The translations under genes and the position numbers were made by a program. Below the pieces are notes generated by a model. That model had not been told where the DNA came from, did not search any database, and saw nothing but the letters and a program-made list of their open reading frames with translations. DNA of 64,000 nucleotides from Sphingopyxis bauzanensis (lineage in GTDB: Bacteria > Pseudomonadota > Alphaproteobacteria > Sphingomonadales > Sphingomonadaceae), in contig NZ_NISK01000004.1 of NCBI RefSeq assembly GCF_002205675.1, forward strand, positions 519,969-583,968, given 5' to 3'. Each line of letters starts with the position of its first letter. Position 1 is the first letter of the stretch. Below are positions 20,267 through 30,320 of this stretch, piece after piece.

Positions 20267-21451
20267 TCACCGCGGGATAGCGAAGTCCGACGCATCGGCG
20301 GCGGCAAAATAACGCGTCAGCAGCTCGCGCTCACCGGCGCTCAGATGCGGGTTCCAGACGTCGAAGATCAGGACCGCGCGCAACGCATCGCTGTCGTTCC
20401 ACGCCTCATGTTCGATCGTGTCGTCGAAGGCGAAAGCGCTTCCCTCCTGCCATTGCCGCGTCTCGCCGCCGACGCGAAAGCCGCAGCCGGACGGGACGAT
20501 TAGCGGCAGATGGACGATGGCGCGTGTGTTGGTGACCCCCGTATGCGGCGGGATGCGCGTGCGCGGTTTCAGCATCGAGAAAAAGGCGCTTGGCGCCCGC
20601 CCCGGAATCCGCGCGCCCGGAATCGCCGCGAGTGCTGCGGCGGTTGCCGGGCAGCGGTCGAGCACCGGCTGGTTCGGCTCGCCATATTCCCACAGGAAGC
20701 AGGCGCCCCAGTCGAGCTGGCCGTCGAGCGGCGCCCAGATGGTATCGGGGGTGCCCGCTTCCATCCGCACATAGGGGCGCAGCGCCTCGCCCGGATCGTC
20801 CAGAAGCGCGAGCAGTTCGGCGCGGATCGCGTCGGTCTGCGCTTCGATCGCCGTCATCCACGGGAAGTGTTGGCGGTCGAAAAATTCGTCGGCAGGCAGG
20901 AAGGGGTAACAGACCCCGGCGCATTCGTTGCGATAGATTTGCCGGCGCCCAAGCGCGCTCGCGACGAAGGCGTCGCCGCGGCGGACCTCGGTTTCGGACA
21001 ATGTGCTGCGCAGCGGTGTAAGAGCGTCGGTGACCACGGCGAACATCGTGTCGGTGGCCCCGCCAACGAAGGCCTGACCGTGCGCGAGCAACGGCGCAAG
21101 CGTCGTCGGCAATGGATCGAGTTGCTGCCCGAGCGCCACCGCAGCGCTCCACGCGGCGAGCGCGGCACCCTTTTCCTCCAGTGCTTCGTGGCGTTCAGCC
21201 TTGCGAATCCAGGCGATGACGTCGCGGCGATCGATCGCGAGCGCGGCGTCGAGCGCGGCCAGCTCGCCCGCGGCATCGCCGAGCGCGCGCCAAGCCGAGG
21301 CAAGGTTGCGCTGCAAGGCGCCCGACGCAGGATCGGCAGCAACCGCTGCAGAAAAATGCTCGATCGCGGCGGCGGGGTCGCCCGCCTGCAGCGCCCCCAT
21401 GCCGCGCCGATTGGCTTCGACCGCCGATGCAGGTGGAGAGGTTGTGGCCAT
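20267..21451 (-). CDS. TPR protein with C-terminal aspartyl/asparaginyl beta-hydroxylase domain
   Basis: 394 residues. The N-terminal ~110 residues form helical TPR-type repeats (GDPAAAIEHFSAAVAADPASG and the following Ala-rich helices). The C-terminal ~200 residues match the AspH fold of 2-oxoglutarate/Fe(II) dioxygenases: WAPLDGQLDWGACFLWEYGE, the iron-ligand region RIPPHTGVTNTR, and the second His in DTIEHEAWN. Such enzymes hydroxylate Asp/Asn or His in peptides; the target here is unknown. It is divergent from a sulfotransferase-like gene 44 bp away and near a very large TonB-dependent receptor, a grouping that hints at a peptide-modification or uptake theme. No signal peptide, so it should be cytoplasmic. 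Confidence 0.85.
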   Translation of the reverse strand: MATTSPPASAVEANRRGMGALQAGDPAAAIEHFSAAVAADPASGALQRNLASAWRALGDAAGELAALDAALAIDRRDVIAWIRKAERHEALEEKGAALAAWSAAVALGQQLDPLPTTLAPLLAHGQAFVGGATDTMFAVVTDALTPLRSTLSETEVRRGDAFVASALGRRQIYRNECAGVCYPFLPADEFFDRQHFPWMTAIEAQTDAIRAELLALLDDPGEALRPYVRMEAGTPDTIWAPLDGQLDWGACFLWEYGEPNQPVLDRCPATAAALAAIPGARIPGRAPSAFFSMLKPRTRIPPHTGVTNTRAIVHLPLIVPSGCGFRVGGETRQWQEGSAFAFDDTIEHEAWNDSDALRAVLIFDVWNPHLSAGERELLTRYFAAADASDFAIPR

Positions 21452-21495
21452 GCCCGATGCTTGCCATTGCGAAGGGCAATGGGCAAGGTCGATCG

Positions 21496-22521
21496 ATGAG
21501 CGAGACCCCTTCCGTTTCGGCCATCGTGCGCGACGCCGAATGGCTCGCGCACCGCTACGATCCGGGGCACGACGCCTTCCATTTTCGCCGCGTCGCGCGC
21601 GACCGCCGCACCCTTGTTCCGTTCCTCACCGACCTCCACCTCGGCGAGGACGAGGCGCCGGTCATCCTCCGCCGCACCGATTGCCGGGCCGCGGTGGGCA
21701 ACGACAGGCCGCCGCTGCATTTCCTCTTTCATTCGGCTTATTGCGCCTCGACCATGCTCGCGCAGCTGCTCGACCAGCGCGGCGTCGCGACGAGCCTGTC
21801 CGAACCCGTGCTGCTCAACGACATGGTCGGCTGGCGGCGGCGCGGCGCCGTGCCGGGCGACCATGCCCGGGTGATGGACGACGCGCTCGCGCTGCTGGGG
21901 CGTGGGTTCGAGGCGAGCGAGGCGGTAGTGATCAAGCCGTCGAATATCTTCAATCCGCTGGCGCGCGGCGTGCTGACCCTCCGTCCCGAAGCCCGCGCCA
22001 TCCTGCTTCACGCGCCGCTGCGCGCCTTCCTGCTGTCGGTGGCGCGCAAAGGCATGTGGTGCCGCTTGTGGTGCCGCGAGCTGCTCGAAGGCTATCTTGC
22101 CGACGGTTTCGTCCAATTGGGGTTCGAACCGCGCGAATATTTCCGCCAGTCGGACCTGCAGGTCGCGGCGATCGGCTGGCTGGCGCAACAACAGGCCTTC
22201 GCGGCGTTGCTCGCCTGGGCCCCCGACCGCATCGCGACACTCGACAGCGAAACGCTGACCGTCGATCCGGTCGCGGCGGCGAGCGCGGCGATGGCGCATC
22301 TGGGGCTCGCGGTCGACGCGGCAAGGCTTACCGCGCAACCCGCGCTCGGGCGGAACAGCAAGTCGGGTGCGGATTTCGCGCCCGGCGAGCGCCAGCGAGA
22401 TCTTATCGCCGCCGAAGCGGCCTATGGCGAAGAGATCGAGCAGGTGGTGGGCTGGGCCGAAGTGGTCGCCGGACAGGCGGGGATCGCTCTTACCTTGCCG
22501 CAGCCGCTGCTGCCCCGGTAA
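21496..22521 (+). CDS. Sulfotransferase-like P-loop protein
   Basis: 341 residues, no signal peptide. The segment LHFLFHSAYCASTMLAQLLDQRGV followed by SEPVLLNDM resembles the PAPS-binding 5' loop and following helix of the sulfotransferase family (hydrophobic strand, then a Ser/Thr-rich loop). The rest is helical with no further motif I can name, so the reaction is a family-level guess. The frame opens at 21427, but ATG 21496 follows AAGG at about 7 bases and avoids overlap with the divergent AspH gene. Co-occurrence with the AspH-like gene suggests the two act on the same substrate. Confidence 0.6.
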   Translation: MSETPSVSAIVRDAEWLAHRYDPGHDAFHFRRVARDRRTLVPFLTDLHLGEDEAPVILRRTDCRAAVGNDRPPLHFLFHSAYCASTMLAQLLDQRGVATSLSEPVLLNDMVGWRRRGAVPGDHARVMDDALALLGRGFEASEAVVIKPSNIFNPLARGVLTLRPEARAILLHAPLRAFLLSVARKGMWCRLWCRELLEGYLADGFVQLGFEPREYFRQSDLQVAAIGWLAQQQAFAALLAWAPDRIATLDSETLTVDPVAAASAAMAHLGLAVDAARLTAQPALGRNSKSGADFAPGERQRDLIAAEAAYGEEIEQVVGWAEVVAGQAGIALTLPQPLLPR

Positions 22522-22591
22522 GGCTGACGGGCCGTTTTTGTTGGCTGGCCCAAGCTGCGGCTTGCCAGACCGACAGGCCCCCCGATTGCTC

Positions 22592-22801
22592 CTAATTTAG
22601 AGCGATCGATACGCCGGCTTCCGGAGCTTGGTCTGCATCGGAACAACTATCGTCGTTTTCAACGGCTTCGATAACCGCGTTTACAGCCCTCCAGCGAAAA
22701 AGCCGCGTTCTTCGATCAACGATGTTCCAGATCATGGCCACGCATAATGGAAAGAGAACTCCGCCGCCAGCGATGCCCGCTCCCCACCCAAAAACCGCCA
22801 C
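22592..22801 (-). CDS. Possible small membrane protein
   Basis: A 69-residue frame starting with GTG. It has one hydrophobic segment (about residues 3-25, GWGAGIAGGGVLFPLCVAMIWNIV), then a basic stretch and an acidic tail. The ribosome site is only fair and no family is recognised. It fills the gap between the sulfotransferase-like gene and the TonB receptor. It may be real or a chance frame. Confidence 0.3.
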   Translation of the reverse strand: MAVFGWGAGIAGGGVLFPLCVAMIWNIVDRRTRLFRWRAVNAVIEAVENDDSCSDADQAPEAGVSIALN

Positions 22802-22825
22802 CCACTCTCGCCCTTGAACGCAAAG

Positions 22826-22854
22826 AAAAAGGGGCGGACATTGCTGCCCGCCCC
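22826..22854 (-). terminator. Terminator of the TonB-dependent receptor gene
   Basis: On the minus strand this is a 7-bp GC stem (ggggcgg and ccgcccc) with a 10-nt loop followed by five T residues. It begins 28 bases after the receptor stop at 22882. Confidence 0.8.
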
Positions 22855-22881
22855 CGTTTTCTTTTCGGTTGAACTGAAGGA

Positions 22882-25800
22882 CTAGAACTTCAGCTTTGCC
22901 GACACCGCAAAACGGCGGCCCAGCGCGTCGTAGGACGACGGATAGGTGTTGCCACTGTTGTAAGTCGTCGAACCGATCGAGTTACCGACAATCGGCGGCT
23001 TGTTATCGAGCAGATTCTGGACGGTTGCGGTGAACACCAGATTTTCGCTGACGTTAAAACGTGTCGTCAGATCAAAATAATGCTGAGCTTTGATCTTCCG
23101 GAATACCGGATCGACCACACAGCCACCCGCGTCGGCGCCCGTCGGATCAGGACAATCGTCGGGCGCACCCAGTGCAGCGTCGATATCGGCCTGCAGCTGC
23201 GCGGGCTCAAACGTTACAGCGTCCTGCCAGCGCCAGAGCAGCGACACGTCAACGGCGTCGAGGCCGAGAGTGAAGCGGTTCGAGAACTGGAACTCAGGCT
23301 GAATTGAACCGGTAAACGAGCAGTTCACGCTGTAGTAGCCAACGCATTCGCGGTTCAGCGAAGCGGGATCGGCGACATTGGCGTTGTACTTCGAGTGGCG
23401 AGTCCAGTTGCCGACAAACGACCAGGCAAGGTTCCCAAACCCAAGATCGGCGTTGTAGTTCATCAACAGATCAAAACCGTCAGTGTACAAGCGGCCAAGG
23501 TTATTGGTCAGCCCGAACAAGCCCGGGGTGGTCGCCGGGTCACCATCGAGGCCGCCGGTCAGCGGGTTACGGCGGATCGAAGTACAGGCAGGATCCGTCG
23601 CGCTATTCGCTCCGTTGCTGCCAAAGCAGGCGTTGATGATATCGCCCGGCAACGGCGTGCCCAGCACGTCGTTGATCTTGATGTTGTAATAATCAAGCGA
23701 CATGTTGAAACGCGGCAGGAAGTCAGGCTGGAACACCACGCCCAAGGTCCAGGTATCTGCCTTCTCCGGCTGCAGGTTGAGGTTGCCACCAACGGTGATA
23801 TTTGCCTGTGCCGCGGTCGGATTGGTAATCGAGCCAATCGTTCCCGACGGCGCACCCTGAGCAATACAGATAGCCCGCAGATTGGCATCCGAATTGGGCG
23901 CACTGCCGGCGCAAGGATCGATACCCAGGTTGGTCAGGCCGACCGTCTGCGGTGTGAACAATTCACCGATGTTCGGTGCGCGAACCGCGCGGCTGTAATT
24001 GCCGCGGAACTTGACGCCCGCGCCCGGTTCCCAGCTACCGCCGGCTTTCCAGGTCCAAGTATCGTAGCCGCCAGCACCTCGAATGCTGTAATCCGAGTAA
24101 CGCACGCCGGCTTCGAGCGTCAGGCTTTCGAAGAAGGGCTTGTCCTCAATCAGCGGTGCGACGATTTCGGCATAGGCCTCATAAACGTCATACTGGCCGT
24201 CGATGTCAGGTGCGGCACCGCCTGCGCCACCAAGTTCGCCTGGCGTCTTGGCGAGAAGGTCCGAAGACTGCTGCGCCGAGTATTTGCGATATTCGCCACC
24301 GATTGCGAAGCCGATCGGCTGAACGGCACCTGGCGACGCGAAGCCGAGATCGCCAGAAATAATCCCGCGAACCTGCGCCAGTGACGTGCGGTTCACCGTC
24401 GTGCTGTTTTCCTGAAGATAATCGGCCGCGGCAGGAGTGATGGAACCCTCCGGGCCAAACAGATTAACGGGGACGCAACCCGCGTTGCCGCTGATGCAGG
24501 TGACGCCGTCATTCGACAGCGCGGCATCACGGAAACGCGACTGAAGCGTGTAGCCTTTGATCGTCTGGATATTTTCCGACTCGCCGTAAGCACCCTCGAC
24601 GCTCCATTCGAGTGTGTCGGTGATGCCGCCGCGCGCGCCGACGCGGTAATCGAAAAAGGTCGTCTGATAGTCGCTGATACGCGGCCCGACTTCAGGCGTA
24701 CGGCGGTTGAGGGTGACGGCCGGGTTTGGATTATATCCCTCGTCAGCGCCGATCACGCCATCGTTATTGGTGTCGAAAGGAACAAAACCGCCAGCGCCGA
24801 TCACCTGATAGCCTGGGGTACCGGGGCCCGTGGATGCTGCAGCCGCGTCGCACTGCGCCTGCGTGAAGCGCGGCGTGTAAACGTCGGGACGCGGGTTGAC
24901 GTCGAATGCGCAGAACTGATTGCGCAGAGCAGCGGGCAGGAACGGATTGTTGAGGTTGATAGGCACCGAACCACCGAACGATCCGGACGGTGCGATGATC
25001 GTCGAGACGGTGTTCTTCGAGAACATGCCGCGGGTATAGACCTCAATCGCATCCGACACTTCATAATTGGCCTGGCCATAGATGTTGAAGCGCTCAAATG
25101 GCGTCTGGAAAATATTGGCCGGGTTGAAGTTGTAGGTTGCAAAAGTGCCTACGGCCTGCCCAGCTGCATTGACCTGGCGCACGCCGCCATTGGCCGCACC
25201 GCCGGGGTTGGCTACGTAAATCGGATTGCCGTCGGCATCAAATGTACCGGTGAAGATCGATTCGGGCGTCGTGTTCGGAACACCGCCAGCGCCGAGCGGG
25301 CGGGTGCCCGAGAAGCGCGAAGGTACCGAGGTGCCCGAGCCAATGAAGGTGTTCGAATAGCTGTCGAGCGTATTGTCCGAAAACGGCCGCGCGCCCTGAT
25401 AAACGGCATCGGCCTGCTGGTAGCCGACGCTGAGGACTGCGTTGCCACGGCCGTCGTCGAAGTTTGCCCCGATCGTGGCATCGACGCGGAACACGTTGCC
25501 GTCACCCTGTTCGGTGATCTGCTGCGAAGCGGTGACTTCGAGACCTGCGAAATCGCGCTTGGTGACGAAGTTGACGACGCCGGTGATCGCGTCGGCACCA
25601 TAGGTGGTCACGGCAGCGCCGGTCAGCGCATCGACGCGCTCGATCAGCGCGAGCGGAATATTGTTAAGGTCGACGCGGCCGTTGACGTCCGACGGAGCGA
25701 CGCGATTGCCGTTCAACAGGACGATGTTGCGGGTCGAGCCAAGACCGCGAAGATCGACGTACGAAGCGCCGCCGTTACCGTTATTGACGGCCGAACCGAT

Positions 25801-26067
25801 GTTGGCGACGACGCCAGGCAGTTCGCGCAAAACTTCTTCGGCGGTGTTCGACTGCTTCAGTTCGATCGTGTCGGACGTCGTCACGTTGACGGGCGTCGAC
25901 TGCTCGAGGTTCGGATTGCGGATCAGCGTACCGGTCACGACGATTTCGCCGCCGGTTGCCGCGCCATCTTCGGCGTCCTGCGCATAGGCAGGAGCAGAAA
26001 CCAGGGCCACGCTCAGTACGAGCGGCGCGGCGCCTAGCTTCAGCTTGGAAAATTGGGTTTTCTTCAC
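22882..26067 (-). CDS. TonB-dependent outer-membrane receptor
   Basis: A 1061-residue receptor. The signal peptide (LGAAPLVLSVALVSAPAYAQ) is followed by a TonB-box-like GEIVVTGTLIRN, the plug domain (VNVTTSDTIELKQ through YVDLRGLGSTRNIVLLNGNRV), and a long 22-strand-type barrel ending in YDALGRRFAVSAKLKF with terminal Phe. Receptors of this oar/cirA-like size in sphingomonads take up iron complexes, sugars or peptides using TonB energy; the ligand cannot be told. The open frame reaches 26202, but GTG 26067 has AAGGGA about 9 bases upstream and starts at the signal peptide. The gene stands alone before the AspH/sulfotransferase pair, and 266 bp upstream hold its promoter. Confidence 0.95.
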   Translation of the reverse strand: MKKTQFSKLKLGAAPLVLSVALVSAPAYAQDAEDGAATGGEIVVTGTLIRNPNLEQSTPVNVTTSDTIELKQSNTAEEVLRELPGVVANIGSAVNNGNGGASYVDLRGLGSTRNIVLLNGNRVAPSDVNGRVDLNNIPLALIERVDALTGAAVTTYGADAITGVVNFVTKRDFAGLEVTASQQITEQGDGNVFRVDATIGANFDDGRGNAVLSVGYQQADAVYQGARPFSDNTLDSYSNTFIGSGTSVPSRFSGTRPLGAGGVPNTTPESIFTGTFDADGNPIYVANPGGAANGGVRQVNAAGQAVGTFATYNFNPANIFQTPFERFNIYGQANYEVSDAIEVYTRGMFSKNTVSTIIAPSGSFGGSVPINLNNPFLPAALRNQFCAFDVNPRPDVYTPRFTQAQCDAAAASTGPGTPGYQVIGAGGFVPFDTNNDGVIGADEGYNPNPAVTLNRRTPEVGPRISDYQTTFFDYRVGARGGITDTLEWSVEGAYGESENIQTIKGYTLQSRFRDAALSNDGVTCISGNAGCVPVNLFGPEGSITPAAADYLQENSTTVNRTSLAQVRGIISGDLGFASPGAVQPIGFAIGGEYRKYSAQQSSDLLAKTPGELGGAGGAAPDIDGQYDVYEAYAEIVAPLIEDKPFFESLTLEAGVRYSDYSIRGAGGYDTWTWKAGGSWEPGAGVKFRGNYSRAVRAPNIGELFTPQTVGLTNLGIDPCAGSAPNSDANLRAICIAQGAPSGTIGSITNPTAAQANITVGGNLNLQPEKADTWTLGVVFQPDFLPRFNMSLDYYNIKINDVLGTPLPGDIINACFGSNGANSATDPACTSIRRNPLTGGLDGDPATTPGLFGLTNNLGRLYTDGFDLLMNYNADLGFGNLAWSFVGNWTRHSKYNANVADPASLNRECVGYYSVNCSFTGSIQPEFQFSNRFTLGLDAVDVSLLWRWQDAVTFEPAQLQADIDAALGAPDDCPDPTGADAGGCVVDPVFRKIKAQHYFDLTTRFNVSENLVFTATVQNLLDNKPPIVGNSIGSTTYNSGNTYPSSYDALGRRFAVSAKLKF

Positions 26068-26333
26068 AGTGCAGTCCCTTGCTACTGGTGGATTGGATAC
26101 CCGAGCCCCTGCTTCGACGACCCTTGGGACGACGCGCAAACACCCTGATAGCGTGCGGAATGATCCTTCGCGGGTGGCGAGTAAAGGCAATTTGCCAACC
26201 AATCCGCCGTTTCAGGACGCATTGTGACGTATTTGCAACAGCCGTGACTTTTGCTGAAATACTATATGGTTAAACACCGCGTTGACGACATATTGTTTCA
26301 CTGGAAACCAGATGGTGCCGAGCGAAATTCGCC

Positions 26334-27272
26334 TTAGCCGCCAATCGCCCCCGCCAGTTTTGCCGGGTCGAGGCGCGCGTCACGCCATTTAAGCCCCCAG
26401 TGCATGTGCGGCCCCGTCGCACGGCCGGTGCGTCCGACCGTGCCCAGCAGCTGTCCCTGCTTCACCCTGTCACCAACCTTCACGTCGAGCTGCTGACAAT
26501 GGAGAAAAGCGCTGCTCAGACCCATGCCATGATCGACGATCAGCAAATGGCCTTCGAGCGTAAAAGGGGTTTCTGCCGCCAGCGTGACAACGCCATCGGC
26601 GGGTGCGACGAAGGGGGTTCCTGCGGGCACCGCAACGTCGGTGCCGCTGTGATAGCTGCCGGGCTTGCCCTGATAGACGCGCTGCGATCCGAACACCCCA
26701 GACAAGCGCCCGGTCACCGGCCAGCGGAAACGCTGTTTCCAGCCGCCCGATTCGACCGGCATCTCGCGCGCTGCCGCGATCTGCGCTAGTTCGGCCGGGC
26801 GACGGCGCGCGAATTCAGCGTCGTTGGCGGCGCTGCCACGATAGGGCGCATTAATCCGCTCTATCCGCCACACACCGGGTGCAACCGCGATGTCGCGGAC
26901 AAGTTTTGGCCCATCGGTAACCGTAGCTACCAGCCGCGCGACCGGCGCGGAATCGCGATCGAAGGCGATCAGAAAGCCGCCGCCCCGGTCCAGCGGGATC
27001 ACCTGCCCATCCAGCGCCAGCATCTGCGTCCCGCCCGGCGCCTGCCCGATCATCACGCCGCCCTGCTCAGCCGTGCCGCGCAGAACGAACTCGCGCGGCA
27101 GCGATGGCGCGGGCGGCACGTGCGCCACTGACGGTGCAGGTGCAGCCAGTTCGGGCGTGGCTACCGATGGGGTGGGCCGTACCGGCGCTTCGCCCGGTGA
27201 AACGCAGCTTGCGACAAGGGTCAGCAGAGGCAGGGCGGCGGCCAATCGCCCCCGGTATCGCCGACCCGTCAT
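26334..27272 (-). CDS. M23 family metallopeptidase lipoprotein (LytM domain)
   Basis: 312 residues. The N-terminus is a lipoprotein signal ending LLTLVASC (acylated Cys23), followed by a Pro/Ala-rich linker and a beta-rich N-terminal domain. The C-terminal LytM/M23 domain has the zinc ligands in YHSGTDVA and HMHWGL. It cuts peptidoglycan cross-bridges or activates amidases at the outer or inner membrane. All expected zinc ligands are present, so it is probably catalytic. ATG 27272 overlaps the stop of the upstream DUF2093 gene in an ATGA, implying translational coupling. Confidence 0.9.
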   Translation of the reverse strand: MTGRRYRGRLAAALPLLTLVASCVSPGEAPVRPTPSVATPELAAPAPSVAHVPPAPSLPREFVLRGTAEQGGVMIGQAPGGTQMLALDGQVIPLDRGGGFLIAFDRDSAPVARLVATVTDGPKLVRDIAVAPGVWRIERINAPYRGSAANDAEFARRRPAELAQIAAAREMPVESGGWKQRFRWPVTGRLSGVFGSQRVYQGKPGSYHSGTDVAVPAGTPFVAPADGVVTLAAETPFTLEGHLLIVDHGMGLSSAFLHCQQLDVKVGDRVKQGQLLGTVGRTGRATGPHMHWGLKWRDARLDPAKLAGAIGG

Positions 27273-27481
27273 TCGCTGCGCGCGGCGTCCAGTGCGGCCT
27301 GCACCGAAATCGCAGCGGTGGCATAGGGTTCCTGCCGCGCGACCGACCAGTATCGCAGCTCGTCGAGCCCGATTGCCACGTGCGTCACCGCGCACAGCAC
27401 ATGATCGCCGGGTTCGAGCACGCGAAAACCATTGGGGCCATATTGCAGGCGGGCAAGGCGGTTACGGCTGGCGATCAACAT
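27269..27481 (-). CDS. DUF2093 domain-containing protein
   Basis: 70 residues beginning MLIASRNRLARLQYGPNGFRVLEPGDHVLCAVTH. This matches the small alphaproteobacterial DUF2093 family (core around LQYGxxxFRVLxPGxHVxCAVT), whose function is not known. The C-terminal half extends past the usual core (LDELRYWSVARQEPYATA). Its stop overlaps the start of the M23 peptidase lipoprotein by 4 bases, suggesting a linked envelope role. Start chosen at ATG 27481 because it gives the family's normal N-terminus. Confidence 0.85.
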   Translation of the reverse strand: MLIASRNRLARLQYGPNGFRVLEPGDHVLCAVTHVAIGLDELRYWSVARQEPYATAAISVQAALDAARSE

Positions 27482-27557
27482 GATTCGGTGTCCATCTGAG
27501 GGTCGGCAATTGCGGCCACTATAGCAGCCGTGTGCGACGGGACCAGCCCCGGCGACC

Positions 27558-28982
27558 TCAGAACAGCTCTCCCTGCCCTCTTTTGGGCGGTGGCGACTTA
27601 CGCGCCGGAGGTGGCGTGGACGGGGCAGGCGGCGGAACCTCGCTGCCCGCAATAGCCACCGGAACCTCACCATCGGCGAATTGCAATCGCAGGTGCCCGG
27701 CGTCGTGCGCACGGGCGGCGGTGGTGACGATCGCTCCACCCGCATCGCGCACCATCGCATAGCCGCGCGAGAGCAAGGCGCGCGGGTCGAGGCTATCGAG
27801 CAGCCGCCCCAGTCCTTCGAGCCGCGCGCGGTCGCGATCCCATCGCCGCGCCAGCAACGATGGCCGCAGCGACCCGCCGCGCGTCGCCAGCCGCTCGGCA
27901 ACCACCGCCAGTCGCTGGCGCTGACTGCGGTCGAGCCGGTCGCCGCTGTCGTCGAGCCGCTGGCGCTGCGGCGCATAGAGCGCCTCGCGCTTCGGCAAAT
28001 GGCGCGCGAGCGCGATCAGTCGCTCGGCTGCCAGTGCCTGGTGCCGGTTCGCGGCGCCGATCATCCGGCCGTTCCACGTCGCGAGCAATTCCTGCAGCTC
28101 GGCCCGCACCGGCACCGCCATTTCCGCAGCCGCGGTCGGGGTGGGAGCGCGGCGGTCAGCAGAATAGTCGGCCAACGTCGTGTCGGTTTCATGGCCGACC
28201 GCGCTGATCGTCGGGATGCGGCACTCGGCGATGGCGCGTACGACCACTTCCTCGTTGAACGCCCACAAATCCTCGATCGAGCCGCCGCCGCGCGCGACGA
28301 TGACCAGGTCGGGCCGTGGCACCGCGCCACCCGGTTCGATCGCATCGAAACCGCGAATGGCGTTGGCGACCTGCGCCGCGGCACCGTCGCCCTGCACCAG
28401 CACCGGCCAGACGATGACATGGGTGGGAAAACGATCGGCAAGGCGATGGAGAATATCACGGATCACCGCGCCCGTCGGCGAGGTCACGACCCCGATGATC
28501 CGCGGCAGGCGCGGCAGTTCCTGCTTGCGCTCGCCGTCGAACAGCCCCTCGGCGCCAAGCCGCGCCTTGAGCTTTTCGAACAGGAGCATCAACGCGCCCG
28601 CGCCCGCCACCTCGAGCGTATCGACGACAAGTTGGTACTTCGAGCGCCCCGGATAGGTGGTGAGCTTGCCGGTCGCGATCACCTCGATCCCGTCCTCGGG
28701 CCGGAAAGCCAGCCGTGACGCCTGCCCCTTCCACATCACCATGTCGATCAGCGCATTATCGTCTTTCAGCGCGGCATAGAAATGCCCCGACGCCGCGCGC
28801 TTCGCGCCCGACAGCTCGCCGCGCACGCGAACGCGGGCAAAGCCGTCCTCGACCGTCCGCTTGATCGCCGCCGACAATTGGCTGACCGAAAGCGGCGGGA
28901 CATTGTCGCCCGGCGCCGCCTCGGCTAACAGGCGCGCCGCGGGGTCGGTTTCGGACGCCGGATCGGGAAAAGGGACTGCCAT
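27558..28982 (-). CDS. xseA: Exodeoxyribonuclease VII large subunit
   Basis: 474 residues. An N-terminal OB-fold ([29 protein letters not shown]) is followed by the catalytic domain with [45 protein letters not shown] and [28 protein letters not shown], then a coiled coil rich in Arg/Leu. With XseB it degrades single-stranded DNA in both directions during repair. The Pro/Lys-rich C-terminal tail (about 25 residues) is an extra. The frame continues upstream, but ATG 28982 has AGGA 6 bases before it. That start codon shares two bases with the purD start on the other strand. Confidence 0.95.
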   Translation of the reverse strand: MAVPFPDPASETDPAARLLAEAAPGDNVPPLSVSQLSAAIKRTVEDGFARVRVRGELSGAKRAASGHFYAALKDDNALIDMVMWKGQASRLAFRPEDGIEVIATGKLTTYPGRSKYQLVVDTLEVAGAGALMLLFEKLKARLGAEGLFDGERKQELPRLPRIIGVVTSPTGAVIRDILHRLADRFPTHVIVWPVLVQGDGAAAQVANAIRGFDAIEPGGAVPRPDLVIVARGGGSIEDLWAFNEEVVVRAIAECRIPTISAVGHETDTTLADYSADRRAPTPTAAAEMAVPVRAELQELLATWNGRMIGAANRHQALAAERLIALARHLPKREALYAPQRQRLDDSGDRLDRSQRQRLAVVAERLATRGGSLRPSLLARRWDRDRARLEGLGRLLDSLDPRALLSRGYAMVRDAGGAIVTTAARAHDAGHLRLQFADGEVPVAIAGSEVPPPAPSTPPPARKSPPPKRGQGELF

Positions 28983-30258
28983 GAATATCCTGCTGGTCGG
29001 ATCGGGGGGCCGCGAACATGCGCTCAGCTGGCAGTTGGCACAATCGCCAAGCTGCGCCAAGCTCTATGCCGCACCCGGCAATCCGGGGATCGAGGCGCAT
29101 GCCGAATGTGTCGCGACTGCCGCCGACGATCTCGATGGCCTCATCGCCTTTTGCACCGAACGCGGCATCGATTTTGTCGTCGTCGGCCCCGAGGCACCGC
29201 TCGTCGCCGGACTCGCCGACCGCCTGCGCGCGCTGGGCATCGCGACCTTCGGCCCCGGCGCCGCGGCGGCGCGGCTCGAAGGATCGAAAGGATTTACCAA
29301 GGATCTGTGCGCGCGCGCCGGGATCCCGACGGCCGCTTATGTCCGCTGCACCTCGGCCGACGAAGCGCTTGCCGTCCTGGGCGGCTTTAGCATCCCCGTC
29401 GTGATCAAGGCCGACGGGCTTGCCGCGGGCAAGGGCGTCGTGATTGCCGAAACGCGCGAGGATGCCGACGCCGCAATAGCGGACATGTTCGACGGTGCGT
29501 TCGGCAGCGCGGGCGCCGAGGTGGTGATCGAGGAATTTATGTCGGGTGAGGAAGCGAGCTTCTTTGCGCTCTCCGACGGCAGCAACGTCATGGCATTCGG
29601 CAGCGCGCAAGATCATAAGCGCGTCGGCGACGGCGATGTCGGTCCGAACACCGGCGGCATGGGCGCCTACAGCCCGGCGCCCGTGCTGACGCCCGACCTC
29701 GAAGCGCAGGTGATGGACCGCATCATCCGTCCGACCGTCGCGACTCTCGCCGCCGAAGGCACGCCCTATGTCGGGGTGTTGTTCGCCGGACTGATGCTGA
29801 CCGGCGCGGGGCCGAAACTGATCGAATATAATGCGCGCTTCGGTGATCCCGAGTGCCAGGTGCTGATGATGCGCTACGCAGGCGACCTCGCCGCGCTGCT
29901 TTATGCGGCATCGACCGGAGCGCTGGCGTCGGCAACCCCGCCGGCCTTCGCGAGTGACTATGCGCTCACCGTCGTCATGGCCGCCAACGGCTATCCAGCC
30001 ACTCCCGAAAAGGGCGGCGCGATCCATGGCATCGCCGATGCTGAAAGTGGCGGCGTGCGGGTTTTCCATGCTGGCACAGCGCGCGGCGGCGACCAGATCG
30101 TCGCCGCGGGCGGGCGGGTGCTCAATGTCACCGCCACCGGCCGCTCCGTCACCGAAGCGCAGATGCGCGCCTATGCCGCTGTCGACAAGCTCGATTTCCC
30201 GACCGGCTTTTGTCGCCGTGACATTGGCTGGAGGGAAGTCGCGCGCGAAGCTGAGTGA
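28981..30258 (+). CDS. purD: Phosphoribosylamine-glycine ligase (GAR synthetase)
   Basis: 425 residues of typical length. The N-terminal [19 protein letters not shown] is the conserved PurD start; the ATP-grasp core follows with [31 protein letters not shown] and [12 protein letters not shown], and [12 protein letters not shown] carries the metal-binding Glu/Asn. It joins phosphoribosylamine and glycine in step two of de novo purine synthesis in the cytoplasm. An in-frame start at 28861 is possible, but the conserved N-terminus and AAGGGA before 28981 decide for the latter. Its 5' leader must lie inside the divergent xseA coding region. Confidence 0.97.
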   Translation: MNILLVGSGGREHALSWQLAQSPSCAKLYAAPGNPGIEAHAECVATAADDLDGLIAFCTERGIDFVVVGPEAPLVAGLADRLRALGIATFGPGAAAARLEGSKGFTKDLCARAGIPTAAYVRCTSADEALAVLGGFSIPVVIKADGLAAGKGVVIAETREDADAAIADMFDGAFGSAGAEVVIEEFMSGEEASFFALSDGSNVMAFGSAQDHKRVGDGDVGPNTGGMGAYSPAPVLTPDLEAQVMDRIIRPTVATLAAEGTPYVGVLFAGLMLTGAGPKLIEYNARFGDPECQVLMMRYAGDLAALLYAASTGALASATPPAFASDYALTVVMAANGYPATPEKGGAIHGIADAESGGVRVFHAGTARGGDQIVAAGGRVLNVTATGRSVTEAQMRAYAAVDKLDFPTGFCRRDIGWREVAREAE

Positions 30259-30320
30259 GCCGACAAGCTTGAGATCGGCTGCGAGCCCGAATAGGCTGAC
30301 GGGAAATCAGGGAGACAATC

